Positions 33,879 through 46,690 of a stretch of DNA of 64,000 nt are shown here, piece after piece. Origin of the DNA: Allium sativum (Eukaryota; Streptophyta; Magnoliopsida; Asparagales; Amaryllidaceae); the NCBI GenBank assembly GCA_030737875.1, contig CM060926.1, positions 316,050,922 through 316,114,921 on the forward strand, written 5' to 3'. Every line of letters begins with the position of its first letter. The stretch's first letter is position 1. The position numbers and the translations under genes were made by a program. Under the pieces are notes generated by a model. It was not told the origin of the DNA, ran no database searches, and saw nothing but the letters and a program-made list of their open reading frames with translations.

Positions 33879-34354
33879 ACGTTACACAAAGCTACGCCAC
33901 AAAGGCCGTGCTTTGATCATCACCACAAGACTTTGCTTTTCAACAGAAGCCTCGATCAATTGCCACTTAGGCATGCCACACAGGCAATTCACTCCATGCG
34001 TTTGATATCCATCAATATATAACCCCTGAGCTCGTACGTCTCAGAGAAGGGCGTTAAGCAAGAGAATAAATTCTCCGCCGCCAAACAGATATATATTTAA
34101 TAGAGATCAATCACACAGACTAAAATCCAATGTCAGACACACAGTCCATTTACAAGTCCGTTCTGGGTCTGAACGAAACCGGAGGCACCTAGTACCCCGC
34201 ATATCCATCGATCTCCAAGTACGTCTGGACGATCACCAACTGTTTCCATCTTCTTGGGTGTACAGCCCAATCAAGATCATCAGTTATCACCCAAACGACG
34301 TGAAAACTTCTGGTCTTCGACCACCGTCTTCATCTTCGACACCACGTCGAATCA

Positions 34355-34393
34355 GTTATTCAGAATGGGCTAAACCCGGTCTTTCTGAATAAC
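34355..34393 (-). other. Conserved hairpin in giant LTR (B left LTR)
   Basis: Perfect 11-bp arms GTTATTCAGAA and TTCTGAATAAC with inner GGG/CCC (GGGCTAAACCC). This is the best-formed copy of the structure. Confidence 0.75.
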
Positions 34394-36049
34394 TCGCGTA
34401 TATATTAAATAAGTGTTACACAAACACAACATACGCCTCATTCCAATTCATTAGTCACTAACCGTAAATTAATCAAGAGAATAATTCCCCAAATATTAAC
34501 CCCGAAGGCCGAAACCAACATCAGATCAATATCCAGAAAACCATTCTACTTAGCTAACCGACAGTTAGTTTCTAATTTCACATTCATAGGGAAAGGTTCC
34601 CATTAATTTTATCAAAGATAAATTCTTGAATTTATTCTTTAATCAACTTTTGAATATCAATTCAAACTAGTCGGGATTAGCGAACCTTACCGAAGTAATC
34701 ATTTGTTTTAATTTCCCAATCTCAACCTATTCATCCCATGAAGTAAAACTGGTTATACTTCATATCTAACACCACGGTGTTATTGGTAAATTCAATTACC
34801 ATTTCACGTTCAAATCTAATTAAAGATTTAACTATCGCCTGGAGCAAAACTGGTGATACTCCATTTCGATTATTTCAATCTAATTAAAGATTCATTAAAA
34901 CTCCACTTAGTTTTAATCGTTAACTGGGTTAAAGAATCAGTGTCATTTAAAACACGGTTCACGATAAACCCAAAATCACATTCATTAATTATCGGGTTAA
35001 AGAACGAGTGTTATTTAAAACACGGTTCACGATAAACCCAAAAATCAATATCGATTCAATACCAATTAAATATTATTAAATTGGTACACTTCATTAAATC
35101 TAAATAAAAAGATTTAATCTTCTCTCAACTGGGTTCAGAACAGTGTTAGTGAAGACACTATTCACGACAAACCCAAATCATATTTGATATTCAATACAAG
35201 GCCCTGAATAGACAATATCCCGGCTTATATTCAATATCAAATTCTACGACCAACAAATATCGTATTGGAAATAACGATATATATATATATCTATCTTTCA
35301 AATTTCCATAACAACATCTGTATAGTCACGAAATCCAACATCGAAATATTCCGAAGACAATTTCGATTCAAATCCATTCCAATGCAATCATTGGAAATTT
35401 TGGTTATTTTTAAAACCCTTTTCGAATTCAATTTATTTATTTAAAAATAAATAGAATTATAATTCTAGTTCAAAACTAGTTCATTTCGATAAAAATCTAT
35501 TTTTATCTTTTCAAATATGGAGTTTTTCATCCCAATTCTTCACAAATCATTTCTTATGATTTTACACAAATTATTACTATTTTTAATAATTTTATCAAGG
35601 CCCGTACAGTCGATTTCCATCAACGGCCATCGAACTGCACTTACAGCGACCTTTTTCGAATTTGATTTGGACATAATTCCAAATCCAACCGTTAGATTTC
35701 TAATTTCTAATATTTTTTAGAAAGCTCTTTTCGATACGAACCCAACGGTTCCGGTTTTAGGAGAATCCGACGGTCGGATCTCCCGTAATGTCCGTTTGAA
35801 ATAAATGGTCGAAATTCACGAACTACCGTGGCGCGGCGCGTTCTATTCAGGCCATTTTATTATATATATATAATATATATATAATATATTTCGTCGATTT
35901 CTATTTAAAACGAATTATATGAATAGTTTTAAATTCGTTTTCAAAAGCAATTTCAACTTCCATTTCAATTCAAATCGAAATTGAATTCTTCTTTATAAAT
36001 TCGTTTCAAAATTCCTTTCTATTCAATTCAAATTTCAATTCAATTTGAA

Positions 36050-36620
36050 TTCATGTTCAATTCAATTCATTTCGAAATCGTTTTCAATTCAATTCATTTC
36101 GAAATCGTTTTCAATTCAATTCATTTCGAAATCGTTTTCAATTCAATTCATTTCGAAATCGTTTTCAATTCAATTCATTTCGAAATCGTTTTCAATTCAA
36201 TTCATTTCGAAATCGTTTTCAATTCAATTCATTTCGAAATCGTTTTCAATTCAATTCATTTCGAAATCGTTTTCATTTCAATTCATTTCGAAATCATTTT
36301 CAATTCAATTCATTTCGAAATCGTTTTCAATTCAATTCATTTCGAAATCGTTTTCAATTCAATTCCTTTCGAAATCGTTTTCAATTCAATTCCTTTCGAA
36401 ATCGTTTTCAATTCAATTCATTTCGAAATCGTTTTCAATTCAATTCATTTCGAAATCGTTTTCAATTCAATTCATTTCGAAATCGTTTTCAATTCAATTC
36501 ATTTCAAAATCGTTTTCAATTCAATTCATTTCGAAATCGTTTTCAATTCAATTCATTTCGAAATCGTTTTCAATTCAATTCATTTCGAAATCGTTTTCAA
36601 TTCAATTCATTTCGAAATCG
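36050..36620. repeat. 27-bp minisatellite, about 21 units (B left LTR)
   Basis: Very regular units built from TCAATTCAATTCATTTCGAA and ATCGTTT. The period is a multiple of three, so two frames stay open (SIQFISKSF and FNSIHFEIV repeats). The right LTR has about 24 units (44010-44652). Confidence 0.95.
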
Positions 36621-37724
36621 TTTAAATATCGTTCACGTCAAAATGGCGTCAATCTAATCAACACGGCTTCATATATTGATATTTTCAAATATTCCATTTC
36701 GAATATTCCTATTTCAAACATTTCTATTTCTAAACTGGAATGAGGCCCAAACAATTACCATATAAAATTAATTATATGGATTTTCATACAACACATGTAT
36801 ATAATAGCATTGAAAAATGATCAACCATCAACCAAAGTGCACTACACTGTATAAGCATCAAATAAAGATATCTAACGCTTATAACAGCATGTCAATCAAT
36901 CGATCGACATTTTTAATCAATCAGGATGAGTGAACTTCAAATTTCATCCCAACACCCGTGTGGGGTTTCAAACAATCAAACACATATTTTATTTGTGCTG
37001 TTGGGCGATGTGTAAAATTTATCGACCCAATCAATGTCCTTCAAATAGGTGTACATAAACAAACCGTCTGGTTTGTAAATGAATATTTATTTATTCACAT
37101 TCGCGTTAAAAATTATATTTTTAACGATAAAACATTTTATTCCAACATATGAATTTCTATTCAGTTCATTCTTTAAATAAAATGATATTTTTATTTTTCT
37201 AACATATTTTAGAAAATTTCGGCGGCATAACGGCACGATACTAGAAACGGGACAAGGCCTAGCCTTATCCCCGGTCTAGTGAAGGCCCACGCCATTCACA
37301 CATCAATCAATCCATTCATTTCACCAAACAATTCAATTCATTTCATTATGCAAACCACAAAATTTGGAGTAAGGATCTAACCTAGCCTTACTCCTTCGCC
37401 TTATAACGGCGCACGTCTAATCCTAACCAATTTATCGATTCGATTTTTCACACCACAAACCACATTCAAACCAATATCGCAATCAATCACCAAACAGCCA
37501 AACAAACAAGTCCATGGTCTGTGGACGATTGTGTCGGGTGCTACTAAACACCGTCTGCATCCTAGTATATATATATATAACTAGAAAATAAATTGAAGAG
37601 TGAGAAGTTCTCACATTCAGCTATCCTAGCTCCACGACACTTCATTGATAGAAATCTTCATTGCTATCGCATCTTTGTCACCTTCGTTGCCCGGATCCTC
37701 TACATATGTAAAAAATCGAATTTT

Positions 37725-38100
37725 GACTTCGTTATTCAATATATAAAAATCGAATTTTTAGTTCGCTATTCAATATATAAAAATCGAATTTTTAGTTCGC
37801 TATTCAATATATAAAAATCGAATTTTTAGTTCGCTATTCAATATATAAAAATCGAATTTTTAGTTCAAAGTTCAATATATAAAAATCGAATTTTTATTTC
37901 AAAGTTCAATATATAAAAATCGAATTTTTATTTCAAAGTTCAATATATAAAAATCGAATTTTTATTTCAAAGTTCAATATATAAAAATCGAATTTTTATT
38001 TCGATTTTCAACATATAAAAATCAAATTTTTATTTCGATTTTCAACATATAAAAATCAAATTTTTATTTCGATTTTCAACATATAAAAATCAAATTTTTA
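37725..38100. repeat. 34-bp tandem repeat, about 11 units (B left LTR)
   Basis: TTCAATATATAAAAATCGAA then TTTTTAGTTCGCTA or TTTTTATTTCAAAG. The right LTR has about one unit fewer (45756-46100). Confidence 0.9.
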
Positions 38101-38109
38101 TTTTCAAAG

Positions 38110-38340
38110 CAAATTCATTTTTAAAGTTCAAACCTTTTTTCTAAAAATCAGTTTTTACTTTTATTTTAAAATCAGTTTTAATTTTGTTAAAAATCAGTTT
38201 TTTTTATATCTTTTATTTTAAAATCAGTTTTAAAATCTTATTTAAAATCAGTTTTAAAATCTTATTTAAAATCAGTTTTTAAATCATTTTAAAAATATCA
38301 GTTTTTCTAAATCCTCTATTTAAAAATCAGTTTTTAAAAC
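38110..38340. repeat. AAATCAGTTTT interspersed short repeat
   Basis: Around ten occurrences of AAAATCAGTTTT spaced 20-30 bp apart, next to the donor-like site. The right LTR copy is at 46135-46360. Confidence 0.75.
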
Positions 38341-38389
38341 TCTGTATATAAAAATAAAATAAATAAATAAAATAAATAAATAATAAAAA

Positions 38390-38700
38390 ACTTACAGACA
38401 GTTTTTCAAAGGGGGGGGGGCGTCGGCGGCTGCCTCGCTGGAGGGAGGTGGGTGGCTTCGGAGGTTGCCTCGCTGGAGGGAGGTTGGTGGCTTCGGAGCA
38501 GGCGAGGGCTTGGTTGCGTCGGTGTCGAGGAAGGCAAGGGGGGAAGGAAGAAGAAGAGGGGAGGACGGCGGGCGGAGGCGTTGCCGATCGAAGGGGGGGG
38601 AAGGGTTGCGCCTCGCTGGCGGCGGTCGAGGCAACAGCGGGGGGGGGGGGGGGGGATTGCGATTTTTGTTTTTGTTTTTTTTTATTTCTTCTGAGTGAAA
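38390..38700 (-). promoter_or_regulatory. GC-rich leader-like block with GTAAGT donor (B left LTR)
   Basis: On the minus strand it is very C-rich, with an 80-codon proline-rich open frame (MPRPPPARRNPSPPF...). It ends at GTAAGT (38395-38390), a full-consensus plant donor. Plus-strand G-tracts of 10, 8 and 17 bases are present. It is at the same LTR position as the blocks in A and C but not similar in sequence, so I infer a leader exon rather than a coding gene. Confidence 0.45.
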
Positions 38701-39635
38701 ACGAGAAGAGGGGGTATATGAAAAATATATATATTTAATTATTTAATTTTAATTTATTTTATCCTAAGGAGTTGACTTTTTATTCGACTTCGAAACGAGG
38801 CCCACCGACTGTCGCCCATAGCGTTTCACCCCCATTCCGAACACAATGGGATATGTATCGTAGGCTGATTCGACTGTTTGAATCAGTTTCCGTTAAATTT
38901 ACATTTAAATCACTATATTGAATTTTAAACGTACGTTTCAAATTACCGGGGCCACATACTAACTAGAAAAATTCCAGAAAAATATTTTCTAGCTTCGTAT
39001 TGACGATACGGTCCTAACAAAACTAGTTTCGTCAAATTCTGAGACCGTTTGAAAAATGGTCATTTTCCAGTCGATTAAAATCAACTGAAACTGGTCAAAC
39101 GCGTTTTCCTTCGCCACGCTCACATATTGATTCGAAAAATTATGAAATTTGGAATCTAGCAATAACTTAACATCACAGACCCAACAAAACTGGTTTCGTC
39201 GAAATCCGAGGTCGTTTGCAAAATGTCCATTTTTAAGGGCCTGAATTCCATAGCGACTATTCAGAATTTTCAACTGGACATATCTTTTTATTCCCGCTAC
39301 GAACTTTTGATTTTTCGGATTCGTTGGAAAGATATTCACAATTAGATTCCATTATTTTTGGTTTCACTAAAATCCGGATTGTTTTGCACCCGGTACATTC
39401 AATTGAAGTTTGAAATCGAATTATCGAACTACCGCGCCATTTTCAATTCTATTTATAATTATATATAAATATTTATATTCTAACGACGACGTATATAATA
39501 TATACGTTCGAATTATATTCAAAAATAAATTTCTCGTCGATATTATTTAAAATAATCTATTTTAAATAATCCAAAATTCGCTAAAATTGCCAAAATAAAA
39601 TTTTCAAACTGGCTCGCATTTTACGGGTTGTTACA

Positions 39636-39648
39636 ATCTCCCCCACTT
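39636..39648 (-). other. B polypurine tract
   Basis: On the minus strand AAGTGGGGGAGAT directly before the 3' LTR start. Upstream is TTTTCGGGGACGAAAAG, a motif typical of chromovirus 3' ends. Confidence 0.88.
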
Positions 39649-40530
39649 AAAACTTTTCGTCCCCGAAAAGGAACAAAGTCGAAAGTGGTTTGATTAATCA
39701 ACTCTACGCTCGATTTGGCTTCCTTTCTCCAACTCTTTAGTTTCTGAGAATTTTCAAAATTTCAAAAATTTGGCTAACACCCTAAATTTTCGAAAAATTT
39801 CGCCATAACCTCCCCTGCAATGGGAGCATCGGGGAATTTCAAATAGCTTCCCCGGTCCTTCAGATCTCAAAAAGAAAAAGAAAAAGCCAAGCGGCTAGCC
39901 AATAGGCTCACAAAATCATCATCACCCAAACAAAACAGGAAATTATGTAGTAAACATGTACCTATTTGTCGGGCAAACAAATTTTATTCTCTGGCTCTAG
40001 CCTCCTTGCTATGACCTGTTCAATGTAAGTACATGTATGCAAGTAAATGCGACCAAATTTCAATACAATTCATTATTCGATCAAATTAGGCATAATGACT
40101 CAAAATTATCAAACAAATAAACAAACAACCCAAACATCAATCAATTAGTGAATTAGAGTTTCAAATTCATAATTTTGATACATATATAGAAAATCACGTT
40201 TTTGATGCCAATTCACAACAATGTATTCTAACTATACAAGTTTTGGTTCTCACACCAGCCTAATGGAAATATATAGATATCACACCTTCGAAACACGAAT
40301 ATAAATACTGATGATGTGGCCACATCACCAGAATTATCCCTGGGGGTCTAGAATGTGACTCTATATCTATCCAATATATTAAAACTTTGAATATACGTTT
40401 GCAAGGCGTATATGCAAATTCTTTATATATTGGATTGTCCAAAATCAATATAAACAAATAATCAAATACGAATAATTGATTTAAATTTTCAAAACAAAAT
40501 TTGTTTTCATTTGAAAAATATACTCTTCAC

Positions 40531-40608
40531 ACTCGTTCTAGGATACTACTGATCCCATCTCTAACGAGTCATTCCCATTGGATTTTACTAACCCAATTTC
40601 TGATGAAT
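40531..40608 (-). ncRNA. Leader hairpin pair after the B primer site
   Basis: Two tandem stem-loops on the minus strand. First (40608-40569): ATTGG/CCAAT stem around GTTAGTAAAAT. Second (40569-40531): outer ACTCGTT/AACGAGT and inner GGAT/ATCC around CAGTAGT. Element C has three such units with other stem bases but similar loops. The position about 50 nt after the primer site suits a packaging or dimerisation signal. Confidence 0.6.
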
Positions 40609-40658
40609 TCTTTCGTATGGTTCTAATGTGCCTTGTTCTCTAGGCTTTGTAAACCAAA

Positions 40659-40670
40659 GCTCTGATACCA
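40659..40670 (-). other. B primer-binding site (initiator tRNA-Met)
   Basis: TGGTATCAGAGC on the minus strand, two bases from the end of the 5' LTR. Exact 12-nt match. Confidence 0.93.
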
Positions 40671-42307
40671 ACTGTGACGGCAAGGAATTTCGCTCGGTCC
40701 GAACCAGTCGCTAAACCGATCCAGACCGTTCGAAATGCCCTATCGTTTAAGAACAGGACAAATCAGAATGCATACAGAAGAACATTACATTGTATATTAC
40801 AACAGTGCATCAGATTACAAGAATATACGGAGTATAAAAGAATATTACACAGAAATATCAGAGATTTAAATTACATTTAAATACATAGCAGCGGAAAATA
40901 ATACAATACAATACTAGAGGAGATATACGGATACAAAGCTTTCCGGATATCATTCCAGCTGTAAACCAGGATCCTGTGAATATAAATCTGCAAAACCAAA
41001 ACTACTAGCTGCCCGTGTCAAAATAAGGGCACCCAGAGTTTAGGTTAAAACAATAAACTCCAGGTCAGTCATGGGACTGGTGTGAGAACTAAAACAGTTA
41101 TTAATCTTTATTTTAAATCATTAGGTAAATCAAGGGACCACGCCGTATAACACGGAACGGGTTTCCTCCCAAGAATACCAGTGCATAAAACAAACAGCGC
41201 AATGCTAAATAAAGAAAAATGAAGCTGTTATAAGACCCATGTCCTATCACACAATGCAACGCAAGCCGGGGGATAGGGTTTTCCCTTATAACAGCCAAAG
41301 AATGCTTGATACAGTTAAAACAAATCGTTTGTTACTATTATAAGTGCATAATGTATAAAACAACTTCAAATCATAAGTATCAATCATAGGCGGCATGGGT
41401 ACCATATATCATGTCGCCATATATAGGTTTACAACTAAAACCGCAAAGTCACGTATTTGGAAATTGGGTTTCCATCTATGAACCGAGGCAAAAGATAGTC
41501 CTCAACCGATTCGAGACTGCCTAGCCCGAGCCTCAGGACCCAGACTCGGGTGGGTCCTTGGATCGTCAGGGCCGGTCCACCGATGTGGATTAAAATGCCT
41601 GAACTTGCGTTTCCCCGCCCTTTGGGGCGTAAATGAGCCAACTAAATGACTCCATCGGTTCGAGAACGACCGATCAATCCGAGGCGCCTCGCAACAGCAA
41701 CAACCACATAAGTCAAACTCGTCAGGGCGTGTAAAACCACTGACGCCACTTCTAACTAGGAAGAAACGCAAGTCCTCCCTGATGTCCCCTCCCGTTTTTG
41801 GTCCATACCGGGTGTGAAACTCGCGAAGCAAACGTTACACAAAGCTACGCCACAAAGGCCGTGCTTTGATCATCACTACAAGACTTTGCTTTTCAACAGA
41901 AGCCTCGATCAATTGCCACTTAGGCATGCCACACAGGCAATTCACTCCATGCGTTTGATATCCATCAATATATAACCCCTGAGCTCGTACGTCTCAGAGA
42001 AGGGCGTTAAGCAAGAGAATAAATTCTCCGCCGCCAAACAGATATATATTTAATAGAGATCAATCACACAGACTAAAATCCAATGTCAGACACACAGTCC
42101 ATTTACAAGTCCGTTCTGGGTCTGAACGAAACCGGAGGCACCTAGTACCCCGCATATCCATCGATCTCCAAGTACGTCTGGACGATCACCAACTGTTTCC
42201 ATCTTCTTGGGTGTACAGCCCAATCAAGATCATCAGTTATCACCCAAACGACGTGAAAACTTCTGGTCTTCGACCACCGTCTTCATCTTCGACACCACGT
42301 CGAATCA

Positions 42308-42346
42308 GTTATTCAGAATGGGCTAAACCCGGTCTTTCTGAATAAC
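42308..42346 (-). other. Conserved hairpin in giant LTR (B right LTR)
   Basis: Same perfect 11-bp arms GTTATTCAGAA and TTCTGAATAAC as in the left LTR. Confidence 0.75.
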
Positions 42347-44009
42347 TCGCGTATATATTAAATAAGTGTTACACAAACACAACATACGCCTCATTCCAAT
42401 TCATTAGTCACTAACCGTAAATTAATCAAGAGAATAATTCCCCAAATATTAACCCCGAAGGCCGAAACCAACATCAGATCAATATCCAGAAAACCATTCT
42501 ACTTAGCTAACCGACAGTTAGTTTCTAATTTCACATTCATAGGGAAAGGTTCCCATTAATTTTATCAAAGATAAATTCTTGAATTTATTCTTTAATCAAC
42601 TTTTGAATATCAATTCAAACTAGTCGGGATTAGCGAACCTTACCGAAGTAATCATTTGTTTTAATTTCCCAATCCCAACCTATTCATCCCATGAAGTAAA
42701 ACTGGTTATACTTCATATCTAACACCACGGTGTTATTGGTAAATTCAATTACCATTTCACGTTCAAATCTAATTAAAGATTTAACTATCGCCTGGAGCAA
42801 AACTGGTGATACTCCATTTCGATTATTTCAATCTAATTAAAGATTCATTAAAACTCCACTTAGTTGTAATCGTTAACTGGGTTAAAGAATCAGTGTCATT
42901 TAAAACACGGTTCACGATAAACCCAAAATCACATTCATTAATTATCGGGTTAAAGAACGAGTGTTATTTAAAACACGGTTCACGATAAACCCAAAAATCA
43001 ATATCGATTCAATACCAATTAAATATTATTAAATTGGTACACTTCATTAAATCTAAATAAAAAGATTTAATCTTTTCTCAACTGGGTTCAAGAACAGTGT
43101 TAGTGAAGACACTATTCACGACAAACCCAAATCATATTTGATATTCAATACAAGGCCCTGAATAGAAAATATCCCGGCTTATATTCAATATCAAATTCTA
43201 CAACCAACAAATATCGTATTGGAAATAACGATATATATATCTATCTTTCAAATTTCCATAACAACATCTGTATAGTCACGAAATCCAACATCAAAATATT
43301 CCGAAGACAATTTCGATTCAAATCCATTCCAATGCAATCATTGGAAATTTTGGTTATTTTTAAAACCCTTTTCGAATTCAATTTATTTATTTAAAAATAA
43401 ATAGAATTATAATTCTAGTTCAAAACTAGTTCATTTCGATAAAAATCTATTTTTATCTTTTCAAATATGGAGTTTTTCATCCCAATTCTTCACAAATCAT
43501 TTCTTATGATTTTACACAAATTATTACTATTTTTAATAATTTTATCAAGGCCCGTACAGTCGATATCCATCAACGGCCATCGAACTGCACTTACAGCGAC
43601 CTTTTTCGAATTTGATTTGGACATAATTCCAAATCCAACCGTTAGATTTCTAATTTCTAATATTTGTTAGAAAGCTCTTTTCGATACGAACCCAACGGTT
43701 CCGGTTTTAGGAGAATCCGACGGTCGGATCTCCCGTAATGTCCGTTTGAAATAAATGGTCGAAATTCACGAACTGCCGCGGCGCGGCGCGTTCTATTCAG
43801 GCCATTTTATTATATATATATAATATATATATAATATATTTCGTCGATTTCTATTTAAAACGAATTATATGAATAGTTTTAAATTCGTTTTCAAAAGCAA
43901 TTTCAACTTCCATTTCAATTCAAATCGAAATTGAATTCTTCTTTATAAATTCGTTTCAAAATTCCTTTCTATTCAATTCAAATTTCAATTCAATTTGAAT
44001 TCATATTCA

Positions 44010-44652
44010 ATTCAATTCATTTCGAAATCGTTTTCAATTCAATTCATTTCGAAATCGTTTTCAATTCAATTCATTTCGAAATCGTTTTCAATTCAATTCA
44101 TTTCGAAATCGTTTTCAATTCAATTCATTTCGAAATCGTTTTCAATTCAATTCATTTCGAAATCGTTTTCAATTCAATTCATTTCGAAATCGTTTTCAAT
44201 TCAATTCATTTCGAAATCGTTTTCAATTCAATTCATTTCGAAATCGTTTTCAATTAAATTCATTTCGAAATCGTTTTCAATTCAATTCATTTCGAAATCG
44301 TTTTCAATTCAATTCATTTCGAAATCGTTTTCAATTCAATTCATTTCGAAATCGTTTTCAATTCAATTCCTTTCGAAATCGTTTTCAATTCAATTCCTTT
44401 CGAAATCGTTTTCAATTCAATTCATTTCGAAATCGTTTTCAATTCAATTCATTTCGAAATCGTTTTCAATTCAATTCATTTCGAAATCGTTTTCAATTCA
44501 ATTCATTTCGAAATCGTTTTCAATTCAATTCATTTCGAAATCGTTTTCAATTCAATTCATTTCGAAATCGTTTTCAATTCAATTCATTTCGAAATCGTTT
44601 TCAATTCAATTCATTTCGAAATCGTTTTCAATTCAATTCATTTCGAAATCGT
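44010..44652. repeat. 27-bp minisatellite, about 24 units (B right LTR)
   Basis: Same unit as at 36050-36620 with three more copies. It gives the 259-codon repeat frame at 43995-44774, which I do not accept as a gene. Confidence 0.95.
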
Positions 44653-46433
44653 TTAAATATCGTTCACGTCAAAATGGCGTCAATCTAATCAACACGGCTT
44701 CATATATTGATATTTTCAAATATTCCATTTCGAATATTCCTATTTCAAACATTTCTATTTCTAAACTGGAATGAGGCCCAAACAATTACCATATAAAATT
44801 AATTATATGGATTTTCATACAACACATGTATATAATAGCATTGAAAAATGATCAACCATCAACCAAAGTGCACTACACTGTATAAGCATCAAATAAAGAT
44901 ATCTAACGCTTATAACAGCATGTCAATCAATCGATCGACATTTTTAATCAATCAGGATGAGTGAACTTCAAATTTCATCCCAACACCCGTGTGGGGTTTC
45001 AAACAATCAAACACATATTTTATTTGTGCTGTTGGGCGATGTGTAAAATTTATCGACCCAATCAATGTCCTTCAAATAGGTGTACATAAACAAACCGTCT
45101 GGTTTGTAAATGAATATTTATTTATTCACATTCGCGTTAAAAATTATATTTTTAACGATAAAACATTTTATTCCAACATATGAATTTCTATTCAGTTCAT
45201 TCTTTAAATAAAATGATATTTTTATTTTTCTAACATATTTTAGAAAATTTCGGCGGCATAACGGCACGATACTAGAAACGGGACAAGGCCTAGCCTTATC
45301 CCCGGTCTAGTGAAGGCCCACGCCATTCACACATCAATCAATCCATTCATTTCACCAAACAATTCAATTCATTTCATTATGCAAACCACAAAATTTGGAG
45401 TAAGGATCTAACCTAGCCTTACTCCTTCGCCTTATAACGGCGCACGTCTAATCCTAACCAATTTATCGATTCGATTTTTCACACCACAAACCACATTCAA
45501 ACCAATATCGCAATCAATCACCAAACAGCCAAACAAACAAGTCCATGGTCTGTGGACGATTGTGTCGGGTGCTACTAAACACCGTCTGCATCCTAGTATA
45601 TATATATAACTAGAAAATAAATTGAAGAGTGAGAAGTTCTCACATTCAGCTATCCTAGCTCCACGACACTTCATTGATAGAAATCTTCATTGCTATCGCA
45701 TCTTTGTCACCTTCGTTGCCCGGATCCTCTACATATGTAAAAAATCGAATTTTGACTTCGTTATTCAATATATAAAAATCGAATTTTTAGTTCGCTATTC
45801 AATATATAAAAATCGAATTTTTAGTTCGCTATTCAATATACAAAAATCGAATTTTTAGTTCGCTATTCAATATATAAAAATCGAATTTTTAGTTCAAAGT
45901 TCAATATATAAAAATCGAATTTTTATTTCAAAGTTCAATATATAAAAATCAAATTTTTATTTCAAAGTTCAACATATAAAAATCGAATTTTTATTTCGAT
46001 TTTCAACATATAAAAATCAAATTTTTATTTCGATTTTCAACATATAAAAATCAAATTTTTATTTCGATTTTCAACATATAAAAATCAAATTTTTATTTTC
46101 AAAGCAAATTCATTTTTAAAGTTCAAACCTTTTTTCTAAAAATCAGTTTTTACTTTTATTTTAAAATCAGTTTTAATTTTGTTAAAAATCAGTTTTTTTT
46201 ATATCTTTTATTTTAAAATCAGTTTTAAAATCTTACTTAAAATCAGTTTTAAAATCTTATTTAAAATCAGTTTTAAAATCTTATTTAAAATCAGTTTTTA
46301 AATCATTTTAAAAATATCAGTTTTTCTAAATCCTCTATTTAAAAATCAGTTTTTAAAACTCTGTATATAAAAATAAAATAAATAAAATAAATAAATAAAT
46401 AAATAATAAAAAACTTACAGACAGTTTTTCAAA

Positions 46434-46690
46434 GGGGGGGGGGGGGCGTCGGCGGCTGCCTCGCTGGAGGGAGGTGGGTGGCTTCGGAGGTTGCCTCGCT
46501 GGAGGGAGGTTGGTGGCTTCGGAGCAGGCGAGGGCTTGGTTGCGTCGGTGTCGAGGAAGGCAAGGGGGGAAGGAAGAAGAAGAGGGGAGGACGGCGGGCG
46601 GAGGCGTTGGCGATCGAAGGGGGGGGAAGGGTTGCGCCTCGCTGGCGGCGGTCGAGGCAACAGCGGGGGGGGGGGGGGGATTGCGATTTT
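46434..46690 (-). promoter_or_regulatory. GC-rich leader-like block (B right LTR)
   Basis: Copy of the 38400-38690 block with G-tracts of 13 and 15 bases where the other LTR has 10 and 17. The donor-like GTAAGT is just outside, at 46418-46413. Confidence 0.45.

Larger units (their letters stand above)
32720..39635 (-). repeat. B 3' LTR (left, 6.9 kb)
   Basis: Minus-strand order from 39635: AT-rich start; TATA-like region about 38725-38745; GC-rich block 38400-38690 with G-tracts on the plus strand; GTAAGT donor-like site (38395-38390); AAATCAGTTTT and 34-bp repeats (37725-38340); conserved CCCACACGGGT block (36947-36968); 27-bp array (36050-36620); hairpin (34355-34393); CGAGGCGCCTCG (33727-33738); acceptor-like TTTTGCAGAT (near 33035). 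The remaining intervals are AT-rich without recognised genes. The frames at 36045-36743 and 36053-36625 are made by the 27-bp array. Confidence 0.92.
39636..40672 (-). other. B internal region, 1037 bp, non-coding
   Basis: This is everything between B's LTRs. It holds the primer site, tandem leader hairpins, an AT-rich middle and the polypurine tract. The longest frame (65 codons at 40260-40457) resembles nothing I know. There is no gag, protease, reverse transcriptase or integrase. Confidence 0.88.

Noticed and set aside
36050..36620. CRISPR-like regular repeat
   Set aside because: The array has no unique spacers, lies inside an LTR and the genome is a plant's.
36045..36743. 232-codon SIQFISKSF repeat frame, and a 190-codon FNSIHFEIV frame overlapping it
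   Set aside because: Both arise from a 27-bp tandem array whose period is a multiple of three; two frames are open at once and no upstream gene signals are present.
38448..38738. Glycine/arginine-rich frames on the plus strand over the GC-rich block
   Set aside because: Antisense to the LTR, several overlapping frames open because of G-rich composition, not kept in A or C.
43995..44774. 259-codon version of the same frame
   Set aside because: Copy of the array in the other B LTR with about three more units.
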